A stretch of 42,154 nt of DNA from Bradyrhizobium niftali (GCF_004571025.1 NZ_SPQT01000046.1:1-42154), one strand, 5' to 3'. Positions 7,414 to 15,937 are shown, counted from the stretch's first letter. Program-made: numbers and translations. Notes: generated by a model from the sequence alone, not told the origin.

Positions 7414-9249
7414 TCAGTACACGCGCGCCTTGGGCGGGATGTACTGCACGTCGTTGGTCATGGTGTAGTCGTGAACCGGGCGGTACTCGATCTTGACCTT
7501 GCCGGCATCGTCCAGCCAGGCCAGCGTGTGCTTCATCCAGTTCTTGTCGTCGCGCTCGGAAAAATCCTCGCGGGCGTGCGCGCCGCGGCTCTCGGTGCGG
7601 TTGGCGGCCGAGTTCATCGTCACCACCGCCTGCGAGATCAGATTGTCGAACTCCAGCGTCTCGACGAGGTCCGAATTCCACACCAGCGAGCGGTCGGACA
7701 CGGCGATGTCGGTGATGCCGCTGTGGACCTTCTCGATCAGGTTCTGGCCTTCGCTCAGGACTTCGCCGGTGCGGAACACGGCGCAGTTGTTCTGCATCAC
7801 GTGCTGCATGCCTTCGCGCAGCTTTGCGGTCGGCGTGCCGCCGGAGGCGTAGCGGTAATGGTCGAGGCGGCCGAGCGCGAGCTCGGCGGAGTTCGCCGGC
7901 AGCTCGGGCTGCTTGGCGTTCGGCGTGAGCTTCTCGGCAAGGCGCAGCGCGGCGGCGCGGCCGAACACGACGAGGTCGATCAGCGAGTTGGAGCCGAGAC
8001 GGTTGGCGCCGTGCACGGAGACGCAGGCCGCTTCGCCGATCGCCATCAGGCCGGGGATGACGGCGTTGTCGTCGCCGTCCTTCTTGGTCAGCACTTCGCC
8101 GTGATAGTTCGTCGGGATGCCGCCCATGTTGTAGTGCACGGTCGGCACGATCGGGATCGGCTCGCGCGTCACGTCGACATTGGCGAAGATCTTCGCGGAT
8201 TCGGAGATGCCCGGCAGCCGCTCGGCCAGCACCGCGGGATCGAGATGGTCGAGATGAAGGAAGATGTGGTCCTTCTTCTTGCCGACGCCGCGCCCTTCGC
8301 GGATCTCGATGGTCATCGCGCGCGAGACGACGTCGCGCGAGGCGAGGTCCTTGGCCGACGGCGCGTAGCGCTCCATGAAGCGCTCGCCCTCGGAATTGAC
8401 GAGATAGCCGCCTTCGCCGCGCGCGCCTTCGGTGACGAGACAGCCCGAGCCGTAGATGCCGGTCGGGTGGAACTGCACGAACTCCATGTCCTGCATCGGC
8501 AGGCCGGCGCGCAGCACCATGCCGCCGCCGTCGCCGGTGCAGGTGTGCGCCGAGGTGCAGGAGGCGTAGGCGCGGCCGTAGCCGCCGGTCGCGAGAATCA
8601 CGGTCTGGGCGCGGAAGCGATGCAGCGTGCCGTCGTCGAGCTTGAGTGCGATGACGCCGCGGCAGGTGCCCTGGTCGTCCATGATCAGGTCGATGGCGAA
8701 GAACTCGATGAAGAACTCGGCCGCGTGGCGCAGCGACTGGCCGTACATCGTGTGCAGCATGGCGTGGCCGGTGCGGTCGGCGGCGGCGCAGGTGCGCTGC
8801 GCCTGGCTCTTGCCGAACTCGGTGGTCATGCCGCCGAACGGGCGCTGGTAGATCTTGCCGTCCTCGGTGCGCGAGAACGGCACGCCCCAATGCTCGAGCT
8901 CGTAGACCGCGTCGGGCGCGTTGCGCACCATGTATTCGATCGCATCCTGGTCGCCCAGCCAGTCCGACCCCTTCACGGTGTCGTACATGTGCCAGCGCCA
9001 GTCGTCCTTGTGCATGTTGCCGAGCGAGGCGGAAATGCCGCCTTGCGCCGCCACCGTGTGCGAGCGGGTCGGAAACACCTTGGTGATGCAGGCCGTGCGC
9101 AGGCCCGCCTCGCCGCAGCCGACCACGGCGCGCAGTCCCGCGCCGCCGGCGCCGACCACGACGACGTCATAGGTGTGGTCTTCGATCGGATAGGCTTTTC
9201 CGTTGGTGGCGGGAGCGCCGTTGCCCTTGCCATTCGTCTCGTTGGCCAT
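7414..9249 (-). CDS. sdhA: succinate dehydrogenase flavoprotein subunit
   Basis: The 611-residue catalytic subunit of complex II, oxidising succinate to fumarate in the TCA cycle at the cytoplasmic membrane face. The FAD Rossmann motif is VVVGAGGAGLRA (31-41). His64 in RSHTVAAQGG is the expected covalent FAD attachment residue. Further family motifs are FHPTGIYGSGCL in the substrate domain, GGIPTNYHGEV and GEAACVSVHGANRLGSNSL near the FAD-binding C-terminal part of the Rossmann domain. A GGAG ribosome-binding site with an 8-nt spacer supports the ATG at 9249. It starts 3 bp after sdhD ends and is surely co-transcribed with it. The first 25 residues are a low-complexity Asn/Gly/Thr extension, as in related rhizobial proteins. 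Confidence 0.98.
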   Translation of the reverse strand: MANETNGKGNGAPATNGKAYPIEDHTYDVVVVGAGGAGLRAVVGCGEAGLRTACITKVFPTRSHTVAAQGGISASLGNMHKDDWRWHMYDTVKGSDWLGDQDAIEYMVRNAPDAVYELEHWGVPFSRTEDGKIYQRPFGGMTTEFGKSQAQRTCAAADRTGHAMLHTMYGQSLRHAAEFFIEFFAIDLIMDDQGTCRGVIALKLDDGTLHRFRAQTVILATGGYGRAYASCTSAHTCTGDGGGMVLRAGLPMQDMEFVQFHPTGIYGSGCLVTEGARGEGGYLVNSEGERFMERYAPSAKDLASRDVVSRAMTIEIREGRGVGKKKDHIFLHLDHLDPAVLAERLPGISESAKIFANVDVTREPIPIVPTVHYNMGGIPTNYHGEVLTKKDGDDNAVIPGLMAIGEAACVSVHGANRLGSNSLIDLVVFGRAAALRLAEKLTPNAKQPELPANSAELALGRLDHYRYASGGTPTAKLREGMQHVMQNNCAVFRTGEVLSEGQNLIEKVHSGITDIAVSDRSLVWNSDLVETLEFDNLISQAVVTMNSAANRTESRGAHAREDFSERDDKNWMKHTLAWLDDAGKVKIEYRPVHDYTMTNDVQYIPPKARVY

Positions 9250-9252
9250 GGG

Positions 9253-9657
9253 TTACACTCCGGCTGACAGTTGGAGAATCGCGTAGATCGAGGCGAGCGC
9301 AACCGCGATCGAGAAGAAATTGTTGAGCATGATCGAAGCGAGCTTCAGCTTCTCGTTGTGGACGTAGTCCTCGATCACGACCTGCATGCCGATCTTCATG
9401 TGCCAGGCGCTGGCGATGATGAAGAGCACCATGATGATGGCGATCGGCAGCGAGCCGAGGATCTGCTTGGCATAGGCCTGGTTGCGGCCGAGCAGCATCA
9501 TGATGACGACGACCACGGGGATCATCAGCAGCACCATCGCCACCGCAGTCAGGCGCTGGCGCCAGAAATCGGACGTGCCGGAATGCGCCGCGCCGAGGTT
9601 GCGGACGCGGCCGAGCGGGGTGCGCATGCTGCGCTTCGGCGTATCGGCCGTGCTCAT
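9253..9657 (-). CDS. sdhD: succinate dehydrogenase membrane anchor subunit
   Basis: A 134-residue hydrophobic anchor with three predicted transmembrane helices (about 37-57, 68-90 and 106-130). The N-terminus MSTADTPKRSMRTPLGRVRN and the following GAAHSGTSDFWRQRLTAV helix entry match alphaproteobacterial SdhD. ASAWHMKIGMQVVIEDYVHN carries the helix-II His region near the heme/quinone pocket. The ATG overlaps the sdhC stop by 4 bp (ATGA), with GGAGG upstream inside the sdhC end, so translation is probably coupled. It forms the membrane domain with SdhC. Confidence 0.95.
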   Translation of the reverse strand: MSTADTPKRSMRTPLGRVRNLGAAHSGTSDFWRQRLTAVAMVLLMIPVVVVIMMLLGRNQAYAKQILGSLPIAIIMVLFIIASAWHMKIGMQVVIEDYVHNEKLKLASIMLNNFFSIAVALASIYAILQLSAGV

Positions 9658-10052
9658 CGTCCACCTCCGATCGCGTAGGCAATGATCCAGATCAGCACCG
9701 TCAGCGCGATGCCGCCGATCAGTGCGCCCCAGGTCAACGCTTCGCGCTCATTGGCCTTGAAGCCGTAGCCGAGGTCCCACACGAAGTGCCGGATGCCGCT
9801 CAGCATATGGTGCATCAGCGCCCAAGTGTAGCCGAACATGATCAGCCGGCCGATGATGCTGCCGGTGAAGGCCTGGACGTGGGCATAGGCGGCCGGGCCG
9901 GAGGCCGCAGCGATCAGCCACCAGGCCAGCATCAGGGTTCCGACGTAAAGGGCGATACCGGTGGCGCGATGGACGATGGACAGCGCCATCGTCAACGTCC
10001 AGCGGTAGACTTGCATGTGTGGTGAAAGCGGTCGTTCGATCCGTGCGGTCAT
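9654..10052 (-). CDS. sdhC: succinate dehydrogenase cytochrome b556 subunit
   Basis: A 132-residue first gene of the operon, with three transmembrane helices (about 30-50, 65-90 and 108-130). RPLSPHMQVYRW and SIVHRATGIALY are the SdhC signature. In LMHHMLSGIRHFVWDLG, His82 aligns with the heme b axial ligand of E. coli SdhC (His84) and GIRHFVWDLG is the family motif. With SdhD it binds heme b and reduces ubiquinone. An inverted repeat lies about 75-100 bp upstream of its start. Confidence 0.96.
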   Translation of the reverse strand: MTARIERPLSPHMQVYRWTLTMALSIVHRATGIALYVGTLMLAWWLIAAASGPAAYAHVQAFTGSIIGRLIMFGYTWALMHHMLSGIRHFVWDLGYGFKANEREALTWGALIGGIALTVLIWIIAYAIGGGR

Positions 10053-10468
10053 GGGCTTTGATGTTGTGTAGCGGCCCAGCAGGGGGCGCGCGGGGATCGC
10101 GAAAGGTCGGCTCTATTTACGGAGTCGATTTGGCCTGCGCAATCACCAAATCGCCATAAATCGAACCGTGGTTCAGCGCTACAGCGTTGATGAAACAAGG
10201 CCAATCAGGGGCTTGGTATACCAGAGCGATGGTGTGCCGACTAAGAATAGAATCTAAGTTCACCCTTTGTGACGACGGCCGAGGCGCATTGAAATTACTA
10301 TTGGAACGGCTCTAGGCCGCCGCGGCCCAGCCACGGTTCGAACCAGTCAGTTCATGACGCCCCGAGCCGGCACGAATGGCCGGCGAGCCACGTCCAATTT
10401 CCGCCACGCGCATCGATTTTTCGCATGACGGGTGGATATGCGCAGCCTGCATCCCCCCGCCGCAGGAA
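10053..10468. other. non-coding gap between sdhC and the LysR gene
   Basis: About 416 bp with no convincing gene. It must carry the sdh promoter (reading left) and the 3' end of the LysR gene. The only clear structure is the inverted repeat at 10126-10153, about 75 bp upstream of sdhC. The local sequence between 10110 and 10300 is more AT-rich than its surroundings. A short ORF on the minus strand at 10312-10629 is a frame shadow that runs into the LysR gene. Confidence 0.6.
10126..10153. promoter_or_regulatory. inverted repeat upstream of sdhC, candidate operator
   Basis: CGATTTGG at 10126-10133 and CCAAATCG at 10146-10153 are perfect complements with a 12-nt spacer. Read in the sdhC direction, the right half-site is preceded by a similar CGATTTATGG, so the motif also appears as a direct repeat. 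The binding protein is unknown; it could equally be a chance hairpin. Confidence 0.4.
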
Positions 10469-11371
10469 TCACCGGCCGAGGGGATCGCTCCCGCGCCATC
10501 GCTCGACCAGGAAATCGATGAATGCGCGAATCTTCGCCGACCCCAGGCGCGACGGCTGATAGAGCGCATGGAGCGGGGCCGGAGCAGGTTCATGCTCACG
10601 CAACAGACGACGCAAGCGCCCATCGGCAAGTTGCCTTTCGACCTGCCATGACGGCACGCGGGCGATGCCGGCGCCGTTCTCTGCGGCGGTGGCGAGCGCG
10701 TCGAGACTGTTGACCCAGAGCCGTCCCGCTATCCGGATTCTCGATCCGCCCCTCGCGTCGCGGCCGAATCGCCAGGTCGCCGCGCCGGGCGCATCGGAGA
10801 ACACCAGGCAATCATGCTGCGGCAGATCGGACGGGCTCTGCGGTTCGCCGCGGCGTGCGAGGTAGCCAGGCGAGGCGCAATGGATCATCTGCACCTCCGC
10901 GAGTTTCCGCGTCACGAGTTGGGAATCGGGAATGCGCCCGACGCGAAGCGCCAGATGAATGTCTTCCTCGATCAAGTTGACGTTGCGATCAACCAGCAGC
11001 AGATCGACCGACAGCGAGGGGCAGGCGCGCAGGAAGTCGCCCAGCAGCGGTGCGATCAGCAGGCGCCCCATCAATGTCGGCGCACTCACGCGCAGGCGTC
11101 CCGACGGCTCGCGGCTGCCGGCCAGCGCCTCCTCGATCTCCTTGACTTCGCCGAGGATCGATTTGGCGCGTTCGTAGAGCATGCGGCCCTCGTCCGTGAG
11201 CGCCAGCTGCCGCGTCGTACGCACCAGCAGGCGCGTGCCGAAGTGCTGCTCAAGCGCCGAAATCTGCCGGCTCACCACCGTCAGCGAGCTCGGCAATGAC
11301 CGCGCCGCCGCGGACAGGCTGCCGGTGTCGACAGCCCGGATAAAGGTCGCCATTGCCGCGAGCTGGTCCAT
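10469..11371 (-). CDS. LysR-family transcriptional regulator
   Basis: About 300 residues. The start is the ATG at 11371, because GGAAGG stands 6 nt before it; the ATG 6 nt further upstream directly abuts that ribosome-binding site. The N-terminal winged helix-turn-helix covers residues 1-60, with AMATFIRAVDTGSLSAAARS and SQISALEQ-like recognition features (VVSRQISALEQHFGTRLL). The C-terminal periplasmic-binding-like effector domain begins near 90 (GRLRVSAPTLMGRLLIAPLL). The pattern is that of the CrgA/QseD-like LysR subgroup. It is divergent from the TauE/SafE permease with a gap of about 104 bp, the classic arrangement for a LysR protein controlling its neighbour. The effector is unknown. 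Confidence 0.92.
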   Translation of the reverse strand: MDQLAAMATFIRAVDTGSLSAAARSLPSSLTVVSRQISALEQHFGTRLLVRTTRQLALTDEGRMLYERAKSILGEVKEIEEALAGSREPSGRLRVSAPTLMGRLLIAPLLGDFLRACPSLSVDLLLVDRNVNLIEEDIHLALRVGRIPDSQLVTRKLAEVQMIHCASPGYLARRGEPQSPSDLPQHDCLVFSDAPGAATWRFGRDARGGSRIRIAGRLWVNSLDALATAAENGAGIARVPSWQVERQLADGRLRRLLREHEPAPAPLHALYQPSRLGSAKIRAFIDFLVERWRGSDPLGR

Positions 11372-11443
11372 GGCCATCCTTCCGTTTTCAGCAAGATAGT
11401 CTACCTAACTTCGCCGATAGTAGCGCAATACGAAAGGGTCTAT

Positions 11444-11461
11444 CCTGTTCTCGAGAACAGG
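11444..11461. promoter_or_regulatory. 18-bp perfect palindrome before the permease gene
   Basis: CCTGTTCTCGAGAACAGG is a perfect palindrome without spacer, ending 14 bp before the permease ATG. This placement suits an operator at or just downstream of the transcription start. It also lies in the 104-bp divergent region shared with the LysR gene. Its symmetry is unlike the loose T-N11-A boxes of LysR proteins, so another repressor is possible. Confidence 0.55.
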
Positions 11462-11475
11462 CTTTGGGCGTGCTG

Positions 11476-12333
11476 ATGGCGGGACTTGATATCAAGGAGA
11501 TCGTCGAACTCGCGCTGCTGCTGATCGCAACCGGCGCGCTCTCGGGATTCCTGGCCGGTGTGTTCGGCATCGGCGGCGGCGCGATTCTTGTGCCCGTATT
11601 CTACGAGTGCTTTCGCATTGCCGGCGTCCCGCTCGAAGTGCGCATGCCGCTCTGCGTCGGCACCTCGCTCGCCGTGATCATCCCGACCTCGATCCGTTCG
11701 TTCCAGGCGCATTACAAGCGCGGCGCCGTCGACATGGCGATCCTGCGCGTCTGGTGGCTGCCGATCGTGATCGGCGTCGCCGCCGGCAGCGTGGTCGCGC
11801 GCTACGCGCCGGAGCGGCTGTTCAAGATCGTGTTCGTCTGCGTCGCCTGGTCGGCCGCCGTGCGGCTGATCTTCGCGCGCGAGGCTTGGAAGCTCGGCGA
11901 AGATCTGCCAAAGGGCCCGTTGATGCGGATCTACGGCTTCTGCGTCGGCATCCTGTCGACGTTGATGGGCATCGGCGGCGGCCTGTTCTCGAACCTGCTG
12001 ATGACCTTCTACGGCCGGCCGATCCATCAGGCGGTTGCAACGTCGTCCGCGCTGGCGGTGCTGATCTCGATCCCCGGCGCGTTCGGCTACATTTATGCCG
12101 GCTGGCCTGCAGCGGCGACCTATCCCGGCATCGCAGCTCTGCAAATCCCGTTCGCGCTCGGCTATGTCTCGCTGATCGGCGCCGTGCTGGTGATGCCGAT
12201 GAGTCTCGTCACTGCGCCGCTCGGCGTGAGAGCCGCGCATGCGATGTCGAAGCGGACGCTGGAGGCCGCGTTCGGGTGCTATCTGTTTATTGTCGGAAGC
12301 AGGTTCGTGATGACCCTCGTGGGCGGGCAGTGA
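11476..12333 (+). CDS. TauE/SafE-type sulfite/organic anion permease (TSUP family)
   Basis: 285 residues from the ATG at 11476. The frame is open further upstream, but that part overlaps the palindrome and the LysR start region. The first conserved motif GFLAGVFGIGGGAILVPVFY follows helix 1, and the second copy, IYGFCVGILSTLMGIGGGLF, appears midway, giving the internal duplication diagnostic of TSUP permeases. Eight or so hydrophobic segments are visible. The family exports or imports sulfite, sulfoacetate, taurine-derived and other small anions; the substrate here is unknown. It is divergent from a LysR regulator and convergent with the malonyl-CoA synthase gene, with a palindromic element filling the convergent gap. 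Confidence 0.9.
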   Translation: MAGLDIKEIVELALLLIATGALSGFLAGVFGIGGGAILVPVFYECFRIAGVPLEVRMPLCVGTSLAVIIPTSIRSFQAHYKRGAVDMAILRVWWLPIVIGVAAGSVVARYAPERLFKIVFVCVAWSAAVRLIFAREAWKLGEDLPKGPLMRIYGFCVGILSTLMGIGGGLFSNLLMTFYGRPIHQAVATSSALAVLISIPGAFGYIYAGWPAAATYPGIAALQIPFALGYVSLIGAVLVMPMSLVTAPLGVRAAHAMSKRTLEAAFGCYLFIVGSRFVMTLVGGQ

Positions 12334-12367
12334 CAGGTTTGGGGCACGCGCGTCCTACGCCCTCAGT

Positions 12368-12468
12368 GTCATTCCCCGCGAAGGCGGGGAATCCAGTACG
12401 CCGCAGCCTCTCGGTTCTATCATAGCCGCCTCTGGAATACTGGATGCCCCGCTTTCGCGGGGCATGAC
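12368..12468. repeat. palindromic intergenic element, family III
   Basis: Arms GTCATTCCCCGCGAAGGCGG...CCAGTA and TACTGGATGCC...CGGGGCATGAC are nested complements. The element fills the gap between the convergent permease (stop 12333) and malonyl-CoA synthase (stop 12506). A second copy with a very similar interior is at 39282-39382. Confidence 0.92.
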
Positions 12469-12505
12469 AGCGCGTCGTATGGTGGCTCCTCGACGAGTCC
12501 ACGCC

Positions 12506-14035
12506 TCACTTCTTCGCGTAAATATCCTTGTAGGTATCCCGCAGCACGTTCTTCTGCACCTTGCCCATGGTGTTGCGCGGCAGCTCGTCGACGACGAAGA
12601 CGCGCTTGGGCATCTTGAATTTGGCCAGACGCCCGTCGAGCGCCTTCAGCACCGAAGCTTCGCTGACGTCCGTGCCCTTGTTGCAGACGAGAACCGCGGT
12701 GACGCCTTCGCCGAAATCGGCATGCGGCACGCCGATCACGGCGGATTCGACCACGCCGGGCATCGCGTCGATCTCGCTCTCGATCTCTTTCGGATAGACG
12801 TTGAAGCCGCCGGAGATGACGAGATCCTTGCCGCGACCGAGGATGTGGACGTAGCCCTTGCCGTCGATCTTGCCGAGGTCGCCGGTGATGAAGAAGCCGT
12901 CGGGCCGGAATTCGGCCTTGGTCTTCTCCGGCATGCGCCAGTAGCCCTTGAACACGTTCGGGCCCTTGACCTCGATCATGCCGATCTCCTCGCGCGGCAG
13001 CTCCTTGCCCGTCTCGGGGTCGGTCACGCGCACGGAGACGCCGGGCAGGGGAAAGCCGACCGCGCCGGGCACGCGCTCGCCGTCATAGGGGTTCGATGTG
13101 TTCATGTTGGTCTCGGTCATGCCGTAGCGCTCGAGCACCGCGTGCCCGGTGCGCGCGGACCAATCGCGGTGGGTTTCGGCGAGCAGCGGCGCCGAGCCCG
13201 AAATGAACAGCCGCATATGCTTGGTGGTCTCGCGCGACAGCGCGGCATTTTGCAGGAGGCGCGTGTAGAAGGTCGGCACGCCCATCAGCACGGTGGCGCG
13301 CGCCATCAGCTTGATGATCAGGTCAGGGTCGAGCTTCGGCAGGAAGATCATCGACGCCCGCGAAAACAGCGTCACGTTGGTCGCCACGAACAGGCCGTGC
13401 GTATGGTAGATCGGCAGCGCGTGGATCAGCACGTCCTTGTCGGTGAAGCGCCAGTAGCCGACGAGACTCAGCGAGTTCGACGCGAGATTGTCGTGGGTGA
13501 GCATCGCGCCCTTGGAGCGGCCGGTGGTGCCCGACGTGTAGAGGATCGCGGCGAGATCGTCGCTCGCCCGCGCAACGGTCGCGAACTCGCTGCTCGCCTT
13601 GTCGGCGGCCTCCGTCAGCGAGCCCTTGCCGTCGGGGCCGAGCGTCTCGACCCCAGCCTTAACCTTGGCGGCGATCGGGGTGAGGCCTTCCGCCTTGGAG
13701 GGATCGCAGACCACCAGCGACGGCTCGGCATCGCCGATGAAGTAATCGAGCTCGTTCAGCGTATAGGCGGTGTTGAGCGGCAGGTAGACCGCGCCGGCCC
13801 GCACCGTGGCGAGATACAGCACGATGTTCGCGACCGATTTCTCGACCTGCACCGCGACGCGGTCGCCGGGCTTCACGCCGCGCGCGACCAGCACGTTCGC
13901 CATCTGCCCGGCCCGCGCAACCAGATCGCCATAGCTGATACGGGCGCCGTCATGCGTCTCGATGGCGAGGCGTTTGGGATCGTCCAGGCCGTCGAACAGG
14001 CGGGAAAACAGGTTGGCGTTGGCAGCTTGGTTCAT
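12506..14035 (-). CDS. matB: malonyl-CoA synthase (MatB-type acyl-CoA synthetase)
   Basis: A 509-residue ANL-superfamily enzyme. The start is the ATG at 14035 because AGGAAA lies 7 nt upstream; a longer frame to 14056 lacks this. It should activate malonate (often also methylmalonate) to the CoA thioester through an acyl-AMP intermediate. Motifs in order: P-loop YTSGTTGRSKGAML, RYGMTETNMNTSNPYDGER containing the conserved Thr/Glu for Mg-ATP, the hinge GDLGKIDGKGYVHILGR, and the catalytic Lys in NTMGKVQKN near the C-terminus. MTETNMNTSNPYDGERVPG closely resembles rhizobial and Rhodopseudomonas MatB. No malonyl-CoA decarboxylase or malonate carrier gene lies next to it, so it is not in a classical mat operon. 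It diverges from an SDR gene 86 bp away. Confidence 0.92.
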   Translation of the reverse strand: MNQAANANLFSRLFDGLDDPKRLAIETHDGARISYGDLVARAGQMANVLVARGVKPGDRVAVQVEKSVANIVLYLATVRAGAVYLPLNTAYTLNELDYFIGDAEPSLVVCDPSKAEGLTPIAAKVKAGVETLGPDGKGSLTEAADKASSEFATVARASDDLAAILYTSGTTGRSKGAMLTHDNLASNSLSLVGYWRFTDKDVLIHALPIYHTHGLFVATNVTLFSRASMIFLPKLDPDLIIKLMARATVLMGVPTFYTRLLQNAALSRETTKHMRLFISGSAPLLAETHRDWSARTGHAVLERYGMTETNMNTSNPYDGERVPGAVGFPLPGVSVRVTDPETGKELPREEIGMIEVKGPNVFKGYWRMPEKTKAEFRPDGFFITGDLGKIDGKGYVHILGRGKDLVISGGFNVYPKEIESEIDAMPGVVESAVIGVPHADFGEGVTAVLVCNKGTDVSEASVLKALDGRLAKFKMPKRVFVVDELPRNTMGKVQKNVLRDTYKDIYAKK

Positions 14036-14121
14036 GCAAGATTTCCTGGACCGCAAGGTCGGTCAAAACCGAGGGCTGGATTAGCAAAAACCGCCCCGAT
14101 GAAGCAACGGAGACAGTTGGC

Positions 14122-14883
14122 ATGACAAAAAACGGGAAACGCGTGGCCTGGGTCACGGGCGGGGGCAGCGGGATCGGGGAGGCCGGCGCCGAGGCGTTAG
14201 CGGCCGACGGCTGGACGGTGGTGGTGTCGGGCCGGCGCCAGTCAGCCCTGGATACCGTGGTTGCCAAGATCACCGGGGCGGGCGGGGCGGCCGAGGCCGT
14301 CGCGCTGGACGTGTCCAACGCGGACGAGGCCCAGAAGGCGGCCGACCAGATCGTCGCGAAGCATGGCCGCATCGACCTCCTGGTCAACAATGCCGGCATC
14401 AATGTCCCCAAGCGGAGCTGGAAGGACATGGAACTGGAGGGCTGGGACAAGCTGGTCCAGGTCAACCTCAACGGCGTGCTCTATTGCATGCGCGCGGTGC
14501 TGCCGACGATGCGCAAGCAAAAGGACGGCTCGATCATCAACGTCTCGTCCTGGGCCGGCCGCCACGTCTCGAAGATGCCGGGCCCGGCCTACACCACGAC
14601 CAAGCACGCGGTGCTGGCGCTGACCCATTCCTTCAACATGGACGAATGCGTCAACGGCCTGCGCGCCTGCTGCCTGATGCCGGGCGAGGTGGCGACCCCG
14701 ATCCTGAAGCTGCGCCCGGTGGTGCCGAGCGAGGAGGAGCAGGCCAGGATGCTGCAGTCCGAAGATCTCGGTCGCACCATCGCCTTCATCGCGTCGATGC
14801 CGGCGCGCGTCTGCATCAACGAGCTCCTGATCAGCCCGACGCATAATCGCGGATTCGTCCAGACGCCGTTGAGCAGGGATTGA
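14122..14883 (+). CDS. short-chain dehydrogenase/reductase (SDR)
   Basis: A 253-residue classical SDR. The NAD(P)-binding motif is VTGGGSGIGEAGAEAL (10-25), the structural motif VNNAGI is near 90, the catalytic Ser is in NVSSWAGRHVSKM, and Tyr/Lys are in the YTTTK pair. A GGAG ribosome-binding site lies 9 nt before the ATG. It is divergent from matB, but nothing in the sequence shows a shared pathway. The substrate is unknown. The length and motif spacing are normal. Confidence 0.92.
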   Translation: MTKNGKRVAWVTGGGSGIGEAGAEALAADGWTVVVSGRRQSALDTVVAKITGAGGAAEAVALDVSNADEAQKAADQIVAKHGRIDLLVNNAGINVPKRSWKDMELEGWDKLVQVNLNGVLYCMRAVLPTMRKQKDGSIINVSSWAGRHVSKMPGPAYTTTKHAVLALTHSFNMDECVNGLRACCLMPGEVATPILKLRPVVPSEEEQARMLQSEDLGRTIAFIASMPARVCINELLISPTHNRGFVQTPLSRD

Positions 14884-15308
14884 GGTATAGCGCGCGCCAC
14901 AATCTCCACTCGTCGTCCCGGGGCGCGACGAAGTCGCGAGCCCGGGACCCATACCCAGAGGGAGGAGTTTGGCGAAGACTCGTGGTTGCCAGCTCGTGCC
15001 ACGTTATCTTCCTGGGGTTATGGGTCCCGGCTCTGCGCTCCGCTCCAGACAACGCTGCGCGTTGTCGGGAGCTGCGCTTGTCCGGGACGACAGCGCAGTG
15101 TGTGGACCGCGCCCGCGCACCACACGAAGCACCCCGCGCATAGTTTCACGCATCACAAAGAATTTTTCCCCGAAACCGCTTCGCAAACCCTCCCGTAGTT
15201 CGGTCCAACGACGGCGCTGCTGCTTCACGTCAAACTGCCGCAGCCGCCGTTGTTGCCCCAACTCAAGCACCGGCCGTTGCCGGGCTCAATTCAATCGGGA
15301 GACCTTCC
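14884..15308. other. non-coding gap with a family VI repeat
   Basis: The left half is a family VI palindromic element (14912-15091). The right half (15092-15308) must contain the fasciclin gene promoter and leader. I could not pick a defensible promoter there, and no gene is supported. Short ORFs in this stretch lack ribosome-binding sites and family features. Confidence 0.6.
14912..15091. repeat. palindromic intergenic element, family VI
   Basis: Starts GTCGTCCCGGGGCGCGACG...GGGACCCATACC and ends TTATGGGTCCCGG...CCGGGACGAC. The inner core TTTGGCGAAGACTCG (14968-14982) recurs in the opposite orientation in the copy at 40784-40910. Confidence 0.85.
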
Positions 15309-15863
15309 ATGTCGAAGCGTATTGCCTATCTCGCGGCCGCCGCCTTCAGCGCCCTCGCCATCACCGCGACCGTCGTCGCGCCCGTTCGCGCCGAGGAGAA
15401 GACCGTCATGGTTGGCGGCGCCGCGATGTTCCCGTCCAAGAACATCGTCCAGAACGCCGTCAATTCGAAGGACCACACCACGCTGGTGGCGGCGGTGAAG
15501 GCGGCCGGTCTCGTGCCGACGCTGGAAAGCAAGGGCCCGTTCACGGTGTTCGCGCCGACCAACGCCGCCTTCGGCAAGCTGCCGGCCGGCACCGTCGACA
15601 CCCTGGTCAAGCCTGAGAACAAGGCGACCCTGACCAAGATCCTCACCTACCATGTCGTGCCAGGCAAGCTCGAGGCCTCCGACCTCACCGACGGCAAAAA
15701 GCTGAAGACGGCGGAAGGCGAGGAGCTGACGGTGAAGAAGATGGACGGCAAGGTCTGGATCATCGACGCCAAGGGCGGCACCTCGATGGTGACGATTTCC
15801 AACGTCAACCAGTCGAACGGCGTGATCCATGTGGTCGACACCGTGCTGATGCCGGCGACGTAA
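15309..15863 (+). CDS. exported fasciclin-domain protein
   Basis: 184 residues. Residues 1-28 are a Sec signal peptide (MSKRIAYLAAAAFSALAI, cleavage after VRA). One fasciclin (FAS1) domain fills the rest: box H1 FTVFAPTNAAFGKLPAG near 78-95, the middle ILTYHVVPGKL segment, and box H2 GVIHVVDTVLMP at the C-terminus. FAS1 proteins act in adhesion or in cell-surface stress responses. GGGAG 7 nt upstream supports the ATG. An intrinsic terminator follows at 15908-15937, so this gene appears monocistronic and separate from the cytochrome/molybdoenzyme pair. Confidence 0.94.
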   Translation: MSKRIAYLAAAAFSALAITATVVAPVRAEEKTVMVGGAAMFPSKNIVQNAVNSKDHTTLVAAVKAAGLVPTLESKGPFTVFAPTNAAFGKLPAGTVDTLVKPENKATLTKILTYHVVPGKLEASDLTDGKKLKTAEGEELTVKKMDGKVWIIDAKGGTSMVTISNVNQSNGVIHVVDTVLMPAT

Positions 15864-15907
15864 CACCGCGGCATCCTGTTTCATCCCCGGCAGGGTGCGA
15901 CGAAACG

Positions 15908-15937
15908 GCGAGCCGGGGGCACCCGGCTCGCTTTATT
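15908..15937 (+). terminator. intrinsic terminator of the fasciclin gene
   Basis: A perfect 10-bp stem GCGAGCCGGG/CCCGGCTCGC with loop GGCA is followed by TTTATT. It lies 45 bp past the fasciclin stop. Confidence 0.85.

Noticed and set aside
10325..10350. GGTTCGAACC, resembling a tRNA T-arm
   Set aside because: No acceptor stem, D-arm or anticodon arm can be built around it on either strand. It is just a short palindrome.
15092..15308. Stress-sigma promoter for the fasciclin gene
   Set aside because: Fasciclin genes are under RpoE-type control in some alphaproteobacteria, but I found neither a GTAACG-N16-CGTA nor a GGAAC-N16-CGTT pair here.
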